Notes under the pieces: model-generated
Databases searched by the model: none
What the model was told of the DNA's origin: nothing
What the model saw: the letters and a program-made list of their open reading frames with translations, nothing else
Program-made: the position numbers and the translations under genes
Assembly: GCA_018667995.1 (NCBI GenBank)
Contig: JABIQT010000266.1
Span: forward strand, 1-15,858
DNA: 15,858 nucleotides
Source: Candidatus Latescibacterota bacterium
GTDB taxonomy: Bacteria; JAAXHH01; JABIQT01
Direction: 5' to 3'
In this document: positions 1 to 6,607 of the stretch, in pieces
Layout: each line of letters opens with the position of its first letter
Position numbering within the stretch: the stretch's first letter is position 1

Positions 1-384
1 ATGAAAATGCAATTGATGATTGATTGCGATCTTTACCCGGGCAGTGCGCGCGAACTCCCGAATCGCCAGGTAGTCTTCCCCCTGAATCGCCAACGGTTTC
101 TCAACGATAATTGATGCCACTGAAGCCGCTTCTGCCGCTTCAAATACTTCGAGACGCACAGATGGTGGCGTATTGACGTGCACAAGGTCCGGCGACTCGG
201 CCGCGAACATCTCACGATAGTCCGTATACCTGGACGACACACCGAAACGGTCCCCAAATTCGTCCAGATTCTCCCGGTTCCGTGTCGAGATTGCAGCCAG
301 GGTTCCCTTTTTTACATGCCGATAGGCTTCTGCAATCCCCCCGGCACGCCCACCGCTAACGCCGATAATAGCACATTTTCTCAT
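1..384 (-). CDS. Gfo/Idh/MocA-family oxidoreductase, N-terminal part (truncated by window edge)
   Basis: The minus-strand frame opens at ATG 384-382 and runs open to base 1, giving the first 128 residues. Residues 4-16 form a beta strand and glycine-rich turn (CAIIGVSGGRAGG) of a Rossmann NAD(P) site. Residues 94-98 (VEKPL) carry the E-K-P motif whose lysine is catalytic in the Gfo/Idh/MocA family. The visible part therefore covers the cofactor domain; the C-terminal substrate domain lies outside the window. A GAGAGGA ribosome site sits about 9 nt upstream of the ATG. The dinucleotide site is a variant (GxSGGRAGG rather than GxGxxG), which occurs in the family. Likely role: cytoplasmic NAD(P)-dependent oxidation or reduction of a sugar, inositol or related polyol. 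The gene is divergent from the isomerase at 519, so the two may share control from the 134-bp gap. Family assignment is firm; substrate unknown. Confidence 0.9.
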   Translation of the reverse strand, partial: MRKCAIIGVSGGRAGGIAEAYRHVKKGTLAAISTRNRENLDEFGDRFGVSSRYTDYREMFAAESPDLVHVNTPPSVRLEVFEAAEAASVASIIVEKPLAIQGEDYLAIREFARTARVKIAINHQLHFH

Positions 385-518
385 GCCTGTGTATCCTCTC
401 AATGCGCCTGCCGAATAATCGCAAGGACGCAGAAATTTAAATTGTATCCGCCTGCCAGTTCTGTATCTTGGTGGACCGCAATATGAAGATGCTCATCCTA
501 ATTTAACAGGAAAAAACC
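385..518. promoter_or_regulatory. Divergent intergenic region, candidate promoter
   Basis: This 134-bp gap separates two divergent genes and must hold the start signals of both unless either is read from elsewhere. It includes an AT-rich patch around 431-447. On the plus strand a weak sigma70-like pair is visible: TTGTAT at 442-447 and TATCTT at 464-469, with a 16-nt spacer. An AGGA ribosome site lies about 8 nt before the ATG at 519. No clear operator palindrome was recognised. The pair is far from consensus and may be chance. Confidence 0.25.
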
Positions 519-1388
519 ATGAAGCTCTGCTGCACGTCGGTAATGCTGCCGCGCTGGTCACTCGATGATACCTTCGACAACCTGGCCGAGTATGGATATG
601 ATGCTGTCGAGTTGCGTTGCCGATTCAATCCCGATGAGTCAGATAGTGAACCGTCTTTCTGGGGCCGTCATCTTAGTGACGTTAGTCCAGACAACGTGGT
701 AGAAAAAGCGAAAGCCATACGGGAGGCCTCTCAGCGAAGCGGCGTAAGGGTAGCTGCCCTGGCACCGAATTGCCTGCTGACCGATACGGACACCGTCCTG
801 AAGATCTTCAGGGGTGCGTTGGCAATTGATCCAGACAGTCCCCCCATGATTCGCATAGGTGCCCCCAGGCAGGACCGTAACCGCCCGTACGTACCCCAGT
901 TCCTGGCCGCACGATCGGGATATGCCGGCCTGGTAGAAATTGCTCGGGAATACGGCGTCAAGATTCTCTACGAAATCCACGTGGGCACGGTCGCAGTGAG
1001 CGCGGCCCGTACCATAGAGCTCCTGCGAGACCTGGATCCCGACCACATCGGTGCCATCTACGATGTGCCGAACATGCTGCGGGTCGGACTCGAAGACAGC
1101 TTAATGGGTATGGAGCTACTGGGCCCATATCTCGCACACTGCCACATGGGGAATGGGATTCCAGTGCCCGGCGAGCGTGATGGTCATGGTGTAATTCCTT
1201 ATCAGTGGGCCTTCAGAGGCCTCAAAGATGGAATCGCAAATGTCGCCCAAATAGTTGGAGATCTGAGATCCACGGGTTACATCGGTCACATCTCATTGGA
1301 AGATTTCGGTCCTGGAGAGGATAGTGACAAAGTACGCGATCAGGGCGCTTATCTACATTCGCTCATGAACGATAGCCATGACGACTGA
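519..1388 (+). CDS. Sugar phosphate isomerase/epimerase-like TIM barrel (AP-endonuclease 2 superfamily)
   Basis: The 289-residue length is typical for xylose-isomerase-like TIM-barrel proteins. It starts directly with a barrel strand (MKLCCTSVML), followed by DAVELR at 28-33. Strand-end residues that usually bind the divalent metal are visible: E152 in YEIHVGT, D182 in IYDVPN, H207/H209 in AHCHMG, and E261 in ISLEDFG. The pattern E...D...H...E matches hydroxypyruvate isomerase, tagatose-3-epimerase and IolE/IolI relatives. There is no signal peptide, so it should act in the cytoplasm. AGGA lies about 8 nt before the ATG. It is the first gene of a plus-strand group with two PhyH dioxygenases and an SGNH hydrolase, and is divergent from a Gfo/Idh/MocA gene, a common partner in polyol and sugar catabolism. 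Substrate and exact reaction (isomerase, epimerase or dehydratase) cannot be told. Confidence 0.88.
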   Translation: MKLCCTSVMLPRWSLDDTFDNLAEYGYDAVELRCRFNPDESDSEPSFWGRHLSDVSPDNVVEKAKAIREASQRSGVRVAALAPNCLLTDTDTVLKIFRGALAIDPDSPPMIRIGAPRQDRNRPYVPQFLAARSGYAGLVEIAREYGVKILYEIHVGTVAVSAARTIELLRDLDPDHIGAIYDVPNMLRVGLEDSLMGMELLGPYLAHCHMGNGIPVPGERDGHGVIPYQWAFRGLKDGIANVAQIVGDLRSTGYIGHISLEDFGPGEDSDKVRDQGAYLHSLMNDSHDD

Positions 1389-1506
1389 TCTCATCAATGG
1401 CATCCCAGATTTCGATTCGACTCGCAATGATACCGGAATAATCACTCAGTCAGAATCCATCGATGTGCCTGTTCTGCGGCTTGGTATCCTCGCCTCCCCG
1501 CAATGA
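1378..1506 (+). other. 42-codon ORF overlapping isomerase end, in frame with downstream phyH
   Basis: An ATG at 1378 lies inside the last codons of the isomerase gene (ATGACGACTGA arrangement). It opens a 42-residue frame that ends in TGA at 1504-1506. After that TGA the same frame continues for 9 codons into the ATG of the dioxygenase at 1534, so one stop codon separates the two. No Shine-Dalgarno is visible at 1378, whereas the dioxygenase has a strong one at 1520-1525. It may be a leader peptide, a decayed N-terminal extension, or chance. The end, VLRLGILASP, resembles a beta strand but matches no family recognised here. Confidence 0.2.
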
Positions 1507-1533
1507 GACAGAGAACACCCCAAGGAGACTTCA

Positions 1534-2298
1534 ATGCCGTTGTCGCAGGAGAAAATTAACCAGTTCAATAGCGATGGATTTCTTCCCTTCCCGGAAATGT
1601 TGACGTCGCTGGAAGTCAAATCACTGCACCAGCGCCTCGAGGATATCGGCAATGAAGTGGTCGATTTTCCACAAGAGTACGTGCAGATCGAACCCCGGGT
1701 GACTGCTGGTGAGGCCGAAGCAGATCCCATCCGATTCAACAATGTTCGGAAGATCTGGAATCTCACCCGATACGATCTGGTATTTCAGGAACTGGCGCGC
1801 CATCCGAAAATCCTGGATGTGGTCCACGGTTTGATCGGACCTAACCTGAAAATCTATGTGGACCAGACATTGTGTAAGCCGGCGCGAGTCGGCTCCGCCA
1901 AGCCTCCTCATCAGGATTCAGCCTACTGGACCAACATCTCCCCCCCCGACCTTGTCATCTGCTGGATCGCCCTCGATGATGCGACCGAAGACAATGGTTG
2001 CATGCGATTCATTCCCGGATCTCACAAACTGGGCGTAGTCGAGCATAAACATCTGGAGGATTTCAGAGTCGAGGACGAGAAAATCGCCTATGATCGCGAG
2101 GTCTCCATTCCTCTCAGAGCAGGTGGATGCTCATTTCACCATAGCCTCGCACTTCATCGCACCGATGCAAATACCAGTGATAAACGTCGCATTGGCCTGA
2201 CGGTGGCCTATATGGATGCCCACTCAAAGTACGTTGGTAAGCCCCCACAGCCAGAGTATGCCCTGGTGGCTGGTCAGGCTCAAGACGGTTGTGTATAG
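1534..2298 (+). CDS. Phytanoyl-CoA dioxygenase (PhyH) family Fe(II)/2-oxoglutarate oxygenase
   Basis: The 254-residue protein carries the canonical facial triad. H126 and D128 lie in PPHQDSAYW, the distal H208 is in SLALHRTDAN, and R219 eleven residues later is placed to bind the 2-oxoglutarate carboxylate. Other family marks are the start 'F..DGFLPF' at 11-19, 'ALDDATEDNGCMRFIPGSHK' at 146-165, and a short Gly-Cys-Val C-terminus often seen in bacterial PhyH proteins. Predicted activity is oxygen-dependent hydroxylation or oxidative cleavage of a small molecule in the cytoplasm, with 2-oxoglutarate converted to succinate and CO2. AAGGAG lies 7-8 nt before the ATG. The stop codon is embedded in the ribosome site of the following SGNH hydrolase, so the two are surely co-transcribed. 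The true substrate need not be phytanoyl-CoA; environmental PhyH proteins act on many polar compounds, including phosphonates and ectoine. Confidence 0.93.
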   Translation: MPLSQEKINQFNSDGFLPFPEMLTSLEVKSLHQRLEDIGNEVVDFPQEYVQIEPRVTAGEAEADPIRFNNVRKIWNLTRYDLVFQELARHPKILDVVHGLIGPNLKIYVDQTLCKPARVGSAKPPHQDSAYWTNISPPDLVICWIALDDATEDNGCMRFIPGSHKLGVVEHKHLEDFRVEDEKIAYDREVSIPLRAGGCSFHHSLALHRTDANTSDKRRIGLTVAYMDAHSKYVGKPPQPEYALVAGQAQDGCV

Positions 2299-2307
2299 GA
2301 GGAGCAG

Positions 2308-2907
2308 TTGGAAGATATCCGAATAAACTTCATTGGCGATTCTTTCGCCAACGGTACCGGCGATTCGCAATTCCAGGGATGGCCCGGGCGCCTCTGTGCC
2401 CAGGCACGGCTGCAGGGCAGTCCCGTGACGTGCTACAACTTGGGTATCCGGGCTGACACCAGCACCGACGTTCTGAATCGCTGGGAGCACGAAGTTGACG
2501 CCAGGCGCCTGAAACCTCACGACACCCGCATTGTTTTCCAATTCGGTGCAAACGACTGCTGGATGGAGGAAGGCAAGACGCGGGTAGCCCACGATACTAC
2601 CGTGGCTAACTCCCATGCAATTCTTGCGAAGGCATCGGGACTATATCCAACACTTTTGATTGGCCCGCCTCCGGCGCTGGACGCTCAGGAGGACGTGCGT
2701 CGGCAGTCCATGTGTGATCTGCTCAGTGATATTGCGGCACAGGAAGGCGTTCCATATCTATCTGTGATCGATGCGCTCAGAACGGGTAAAACCTGGCAGA
2801 CGGAACAGGAGGCTGGCGACCTGATACACCCGTCGACGGGTGGCTACCAGGCACTATCGGTACTGGTCTCCGGATGGTCATCGTGGTGGTTTCAAGCACA
2901 CATATAA
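2308..2907 (+). CDS. SGNH/GDSL-type hydrolase (esterase/acylhydrolase)
   Basis: The 199-residue protein shows all four SGNH blocks. Block I is FIGDSF with nucleophile S12. Block II is the oxyanion Gly in YNLGIR (G46). Block III is FGANDCW with N82. Block V is GDLIHPS with D171 and H174. It should be an ester or acyl/acetyl hydrolase. No signal peptide or membrane segment is seen, so it is predicted cytoplasmic. The start is TTG at 2308: an almost perfect AGGAGGAG lies at 2298-2305, overlapping the stop of the preceding dioxygenase, and the first strand (EDIRINFIGDS) begins right after it, leaving no room for an earlier start. Nine nt separate it from the upstream stop. It may remove an acyl group from the compound handled by the flanking oxygenases; this is inferred from position only. 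Confidence 0.92.
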   Translation: MEDIRINFIGDSFANGTGDSQFQGWPGRLCAQARLQGSPVTCYNLGIRADTSTDVLNRWEHEVDARRLKPHDTRIVFQFGANDCWMEEGKTRVAHDTTVANSHAILAKASGLYPTLLIGPPPALDAQEDVRRQSMCDLLSDIAAQEGVPYLSVIDALRTGKTWQTEQEAGDLIHPSTGGYQALSVLVSGWSSWWFQAHI

Positions 2908-2929
2908 CATCCAATCTTAAGAGGAAATC

Positions 2930-3784
2930 ATGTCGACACTCCCAATAGCGGCAACGGAGGAAAGCGAAGCTCAGGCCCCAGTTCCCATGACGGAAGAGCA
3001 GAAGTTCTTCTTCGACTTGCGGGGATGGATCCTGCTCCCGTCAGTACTCGACGAGACAGAGATTGAGGTAATGAAGGCGGAGGTATACGCTGGTGCGGAA
3101 AAGTCCTTTGGAGGCAACCTGCAGAAACTGATTGATCACCCGGCAGTTGTGGGGATCCTCACGGAGATCCTTTCAGAGCCGGCCTTCGCCTCGGATGATG
3201 GCTACAGTTTCCGCTGTGAGAATTCATTCATTACAGTACGCCCTCCCGGCTGGGATACAGGAGAAAGAAGCGACAACGGGATGCCACACGTTGTCCGGCC
3301 ACCGCAACAAGCAAATGCCATGCGCTACCAGGTTGCGGGGGGCAGGATATTCTCCGGATTAACAAGGGTCGTCTGGGAGCTGGAGGAGGTCAAGTCAGGC
3401 CAGGGAGGCACGACCTTTCTCAGTGGATCACACAAAGCGGCATTCGGATACGGCGGTCCCGATCCATATCGTCCCAGCATCAGTGAGTCTCCCTGGGAAC
3501 AGAATATGCGCGATACCATGGATCAGTACAGCTGTCCTCCGGGCTCCGTTGTCATCTTCACTGAAAGCCTCATACATGCGGCGAACAACTGGACCAATCC
3601 CGACAGTTCCAGATGTGCCGTCTTCAACTGTTACAACTCGATCTGGGCACAATGGCATCGCCTCAATCTGGGCCATGAGCTTATTTCTGCCATGCCGGCG
3701 AAGCGCCAGTCTCTCTTCCGCGGCACGTGGGCACTCGGAGCAGGTGGAAACCAAACCTACTCTGAGGACAATAGGTGCTTGTAG
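2930..3784 (+). CDS. PhyH-like dioxygenase with atypical metal motif (H-V-V instead of HxD)
   Basis: The 284-residue protein has the PhyH fold marks: 'FFFDLRGWILLPSVL' at 26-40, 'SGLTRVVWELEEV' at 142-154, 'GGTTFLSGSHKAAF' at 159-172, and a distal histidine H216 in TESLIHAANNW with R228 further on. Where the proximal H-x-D would fall, the sequence reads MPHVVRPP (H120-V121-V122), so no carboxylate ligand is seen. As I recall it, a large environmental PhyH subfamily has H-G-G there, so this is either a member with unusual chemistry or metal coordination, or an inactive one. The first about 20 residues are a low-complexity Ala/Glu/Pro tail. AGAGGA lies about 5 nt before the ATG, and the gene starts 22 nt after the SGNH hydrolase stop, consistent with one operon. 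Family is fairly sure; catalytic competence is open. Confidence 0.85.
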   Translation: MSTLPIAATEESEAQAPVPMTEEQKFFFDLRGWILLPSVLDETEIEVMKAEVYAGAEKSFGGNLQKLIDHPAVVGILTEILSEPAFASDDGYSFRCENSFITVRPPGWDTGERSDNGMPHVVRPPQQANAMRYQVAGGRIFSGLTRVVWELEEVKSGQGGTTFLSGSHKAAFGYGGPDPYRPSISESPWEQNMRDTMDQYSCPPGSVVIFTESLIHAANNWTNPDSSRCAVFNCYNSIWAQWHRLNLGHELISAMPAKRQSLFRGTWALGAGGNQTYSEDNRCL

Positions 3785-4022
3785 AGAAATAGTGTCCGTG
3801 GCGTGAAAGAATCCGCGCAAAGACGGGCAGTTGGGTTTGCGGGTCCACTGCAAGCCAGTCGCGTAGGAACAGTCGAACCAAGCCGCGCAATATGGGATCT
3901 CGCACCTGCCCAACAAAACAGATCTGCGCAGATTGTCGTGAGCGACAGAACGCAGGAATGAAACCTATATCAGGCTCGACCACCAGGAACATTAAACTGT
4001 AGACGAATTAGGAAAGCGATCC
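3785..4022 (+). other. Intergenic region, no gene recognised
   Basis: These 238 bases between the second PhyH gene and the small ORF at 4023 contain no ORF with both a start and a ribosome site. One plus frame from about 3806 to 4000 is open and encodes several cysteines (TCPTKQICADC), but it has only an internal ATG at 3892 and no Shine-Dalgarno. The minus-strand frames here run into the antisense of the PhyH gene. It could be a decayed gene remnant or untranslated sequence. Confidence 0.3.
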
Positions 4023-4202
4023 ATGGACAATCTATTCAGAAAACTGGATGACGCAGTCACCGAGTACCGTCAGATGGCCAGACTCAGAGCGCGTGGCGAC
4101 CAGGATAAACAGGTATTCGACAGCACAGTAGGCCAGCTCCACACCATAATCGATGATATTCGCTATGCTGCCAATCAAGCTTATCTGGACAGCACGGAGT
4201 AG
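4023..4202 (+). CDS. Small hypothetical protein, 59 aa, helical, soluble
   Basis: ATG at 4023 to TAG at 4200-4202 encodes 59 residues beginning MDNLFRKLDDAVTEYRQMAR. AGGA lies 9 nt upstream (4010-4013), and an in-frame TAA at 3993 rules out a longer version. The protein is rich in charged and polar residues with spaced hydrophobics (L4, F5, L8, V12, L39, I42, I43, I46) and has one Arg-Gly-Asp break near the middle, which suggests a two-helix hairpin. It has no cysteine, signal peptide or membrane segment. It ends just before an inverted repeat at the convergent junction with the kinase gene. No family is recognised and no function is proposed. Support is the ribosome site, the residue pattern and the otherwise empty gap; a chance ORF remains possible. 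Confidence 0.5.
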   Translation: MDNLFRKLDDAVTEYRQMARLRARGDQDKQVFDSTVGQLHTIIDDIRYAANQAYLDSTE

Positions 4203-4221
4203 GATTGGACTTGACCCCTTG

Positions 4222-4272
4222 CTCCAATCGTTGACTGCCAGAAAGGCCGAATGAAGCATCACTCGATTGGAG
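4222..4272. terminator. Inverted repeat at convergent junction, possible bidirectional terminator
   Basis: CTCCAATCG at 4222-4230 is the exact reverse complement of CGATTGGAG at 4264-4272, giving a 9-bp stem with a 33-nt loop. It lies between the plus-strand small ORF (ends 4202) and the minus-strand kinase gene (ends 4285), where a shared terminator is expected. No T-run follows either arm, so it is not a classical intrinsic terminator. It could stabilise 3' ends or be a protein-binding site. Confidence 0.3.
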
Positions 4273-4284
4273 ACTGAAATTTGC

Positions 4285-5214
4285 TCAGCAGCTAGTTGAA
4301 CCAACTGCCTCCAGCGCCAGGTCTACGTACCAATCGTGCTGTCTTGACATCCGGTCAGCCTCTTCCTGGTTGCTGGCGAACTCCGCGATATCGAATGTAT
4401 GCCGCAGAGATGTACAGAGATCCCAATAAGGAAGATTTGTAAATTCAATAGTCGATACTGATTTATAGGCGTCGGTAAATGAATCCATGGCGTCCTCTCC
4501 GAAGGCCCAGAGCAACTCAAGCCTGGCATTGGCCAGATCCGCCAATGGCTCGCCGAACTGCGCGTCCTCCCAGTCGATAATCCCCGCCAACTTACCGTTC
4601 TCCCAGAGGACATTCCCCGGCCAATAGTCTCCATGTAATAGTACTGGGATATTGTTTGACTGGAGTGGCCAAACGGCCTCCAGTGCCGCCCGAGTCTTCT
4701 CCTCGCGGGTTGATCCATCCCGATGCCCCGGCCCGCTCTCGAACTTCTGAGCATACAGCACGGTCTGGTCTCTCAGGAAGGTCAGATCCTGTTGGACGCA
4801 ATCTATCTCATGTATGTATGTCAGGTGCCTGGCCATTTGGGAGACATAGTCGATAACATCGACAGGTTCAAACTCGGTTTCGCCCACGAGGTACTCCAGG
4901 ACCACGTAGGCGGTCGGGAATATATCACATTTCTGATCCAGAAATCGAGGCTTAGGCGTGACCAAGCCGGACCTGCCAGTTATCTCGAGCAACCTGTACT
5001 CATCCTCCGCCACATTAGGGTTCTGCTGCAAATCCACGGGACCGTGTCGTCGGAGGACCATTTCTTCTATTTCACCATCCGGGCGCTCTACCTCAATAAG
5101 CGTTACCTCAGCTGAAACGCCTCCGGGTAGTCTACGTGCCCCGACCAGACGACTGTCGGGGTCCATGCGCCCTACAACATGGGCAAACTTCGCTTTGTCT
5201 TTCAGACTTGTCAT
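4285..5214 (-). CDS. APH/choline-kinase-like phosphotransferase family protein
   Basis: From ATG 5214 the protein is 309 residues. The kinase-like fold is shown by LLHGDYWPGNVLW (catalytic D196, N201, in the H-G-D-x4-N loop) and IIDWEDAQFGEPLADLA (metal-binding D214). Upstream are 'GGVSAEVTLIEV' at 31-42 (nucleotide loop), 'VLRRH' at 53-57 (ATP-binding lysine replaced by Arg) and 'YVVLEYLVGE' at 103-112 (hinge). A frame extension to 5286 exists, but AGGGGAAG lies directly before 5214 and the conserved fold begins after it, so the shorter start is chosen. The family phosphorylates small hydroxyl compounds (aminoglycosides, choline, homoserine, fructosamine) or acts on acyl-CoA-linked substrates (ACAD10-like). 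Resistance should not be assumed: this sequence looks like the environmental 'phosphotransferase family protein' class. It is the last gene of the minus-strand run, 142 nt after the serine hydrolase. Confidence 0.88.
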   Translation of the reverse strand: MTSLKDKAKFAHVVGRMDPDSRLVGARRLPGGVSAEVTLIEVERPDGEIEEMVLRRHGPVDLQQNPNVAEDEYRLLEITGRSGLVTPKPRFLDQKCDIFPTAYVVLEYLVGETEFEPVDVIDYVSQMARHLTYIHEIDCVQQDLTFLRDQTVLYAQKFESGPGHRDGSTREEKTRAALEAVWPLQSNNIPVLLHGDYWPGNVLWENGKLAGIIDWEDAQFGEPLADLANARLELLWAFGEDAMDSFTDAYKSVSTIEFTNLPYWDLCTSLRHTFDIAEFASNQEEADRMSRQHDWYVDLALEAVGSTSC

Positions 5215-5356
5215 TCTTCCCCTGGCCTGATTTACTCGGTGCGACGGCATCAGCTCATTACACGATTTCCGCCTGGCTACGCGCACCCAAGTGTGAAGTG
5301 GTTTCGCCGAACGATAAATACAATGGAAAATCAGGAGCCGAGAAGTGGGAGTTTGC

Positions 5357-6607
5357 TCAATTACCCGATTCGGGAAGAGCAGCTACAATATCACGAATAA
5401 CCCTATGAGCAAACATCGAGGCCCCTCGTCCCGGTCGACTTTCATTACCTTGTCGCACGACTACGAGATCCAGACTGGGAATGACGTAACAGTGGTTCAT
5501 GTTGTGCCCACGAGCCATGAATAGATCGGCAGGGACGCCGTCCCACTCGTCCATGATCCAGAAGGTATAGCCATAGCCTGCAGGAGTAGATCCGTCATCA
5601 CGCACGTAACGGCTTGTTGCCTGCCTGATCCAGGCCGCTGAAACCAACTGCCGATTTGCCCATCGTCCACCCCGCAACCAGAGGTACCCCAACCGGGCAA
5701 AATCCCTTGGACTGCATCGAAAGGTGCTTCCGACAATGGAGTTGTATCCATAACTGCTGAGGCTCCTGTCTGCTCCGTAGGCATTGCAGCCTTCACTCCC
5801 GCCACGCCCCCAACCAGGTTCTGAGGCAAAATTCAATTCCTGGTCATCCGAGTACGGCATCTCGACATAGGCATTGTCCCGAATTCCAGGAGGCATGCCG
5901 ATTGGTTCGAGAACACGATCGTAGAGGTAGGGACCGACTTCCTGTCCGGAGATGTTTCGCATGGCCAGCGCCACCATCTCCAGGCCGAAATTACTGTAGT
6001 TGAAGTCGGATCCTGGATCAAACATCAGAGTGTGATGGTCGGCAATGCCTTCGAATCGCCACCAACCAAAGCAGTACTCGAACATTTGAAAAGGTCCCGT
6101 ATATCCCGTTGCATGCATGCGCTTAGAAGGCGCCAACCAAGGCTCACGCGATTCATGCCCGGAGGTCATAGAGAGGGCGTGCTTCACCTTGATCCGACGC
6201 TTACGATCATCGGTCAGTGGCTGGTCCCATATTTGCGGTATGAGCGAGTCTTCCTTGGTTTCACCGACCAGCAAAGTCTCAAGGTTGACCTGATCATCAT
6301 ATTCCTCCAGGAAGACGCCCACTGCCGTGCCGAACACAGATTTTGTCGATGACTTCATGTCGTTGCACGTACTGTGGCCCCATGGCTGGGGGCCGCCTCT
6401 CGAACCAGTAACATAGGTCTCGCCTATGATATGACCTCGATAGATTATGAGGAGCGCTCCCCCATCATGCCCCGTGTAGGTCTGGTCCTGATTGTGAGCG
6501 TCAATGGCAGCCCGAAGCAAGTCTGCATCTACACCCAACACTCGGGGATTCTCAGTGCGCCATCCACCTGCCCATTCTGGCAGAGGAAAGTAGTCGTCAT
6601 TCTGCAT
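5357..6607 (-). CDS. Serine hydrolase, class-C beta-lactamase/penicillin-binding-like family
   Basis: From ATG 6607 the protein is 416 residues. The catalytic S-x-x-K is in MKSSTKSVF (S86, K89), the Y-x-N motif is in FNYSNFG (Y204, N206), and the third motif appears as ARGHNMNH near 366-371. The order and spacing match the beta-lactamase-related family (EstB, 6-aminohexanoate dimer hydrolase, D-aminopeptidase types). Further marks are 'VKHALSMTSGH' at 141-151 and 'SPRDFARLGYLWLRGG' at 299-314. No signal peptide is present from this start, so it is probably a cytoplasmic esterase or amidase. The frame extends to 6733, but ATG 6607 has AGGA about 9 nt upstream and the fold begins after it. The start overlaps the end of grpB by 11 nt, which suggests coupled translation. 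Substrate unknown; antibiotic hydrolysis is not implied. Confidence 0.92.
   Translation of the reverse strand: MQNDDYFPLPEWAGGWRTENPRVLGVDADLLRAAIDAHNQDQTYTGHDGGALLIIYRGHIIGETYVTGSRGGPQPWGHSTCNDMKSSTKSVFGTAVGVFLEEYDDQVNLETLLVGETKEDSLIPQIWDQPLTDDRKRRIKVKHALSMTSGHESREPWLAPSKRMHATGYTGPFQMFEYCFGWWRFEGIADHHTLMFDPGSDFNYSNFGLEMVALAMRNISGQEVGPYLYDRVLEPIGMPPGIRDNAYVEMPYSDDQELNFASEPGWGRGGSEGCNAYGADRSLSSYGYNSIVGSTFRCSPRDFARLGYLWLRGGRWANRQLVSAAWIRQATSRYVRDDGSTPAGYGYTFWIMDEWDGVPADLFMARGHNMNHCYVIPSLDLVVVRQGNESRPGRGASMFAHRVIRDIVAALPESGN

Noticed and set aside
3681-3992. Minus-strand 103-codon frame overlapping the 3' end of the second PhyH gene
   Set aside because: About a third of it is antisense to a well-supported gene; composition is Arg/Cys/Pro-rich as in shadow frames, and no ribosome site is seen.
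3806-4000. Cysteine-containing plus frame (TCPTKQICADC) resembling a zinc-binding fragment
   Set aside because: It has no start codon with a ribosome site, only a late ATG at 3892, and matches no recognised family. It may be a gene remnant, but this cannot be supported.
4032-4304. Minus-strand 90-codon frame opposite the small gene at 4023
   Set aside because: It starts at TTG without a good ribosome site, overlaps the kinase 3' end, and lies antisense to the better-supported 59-aa ORF.
4285-5214. Antibiotic-resistance aminoglycoside phosphotransferase
   Set aside because: The HGD...N and DWED motifs give only the broad kinase-like family, and nothing points to a resistance enzyme or mobile element.
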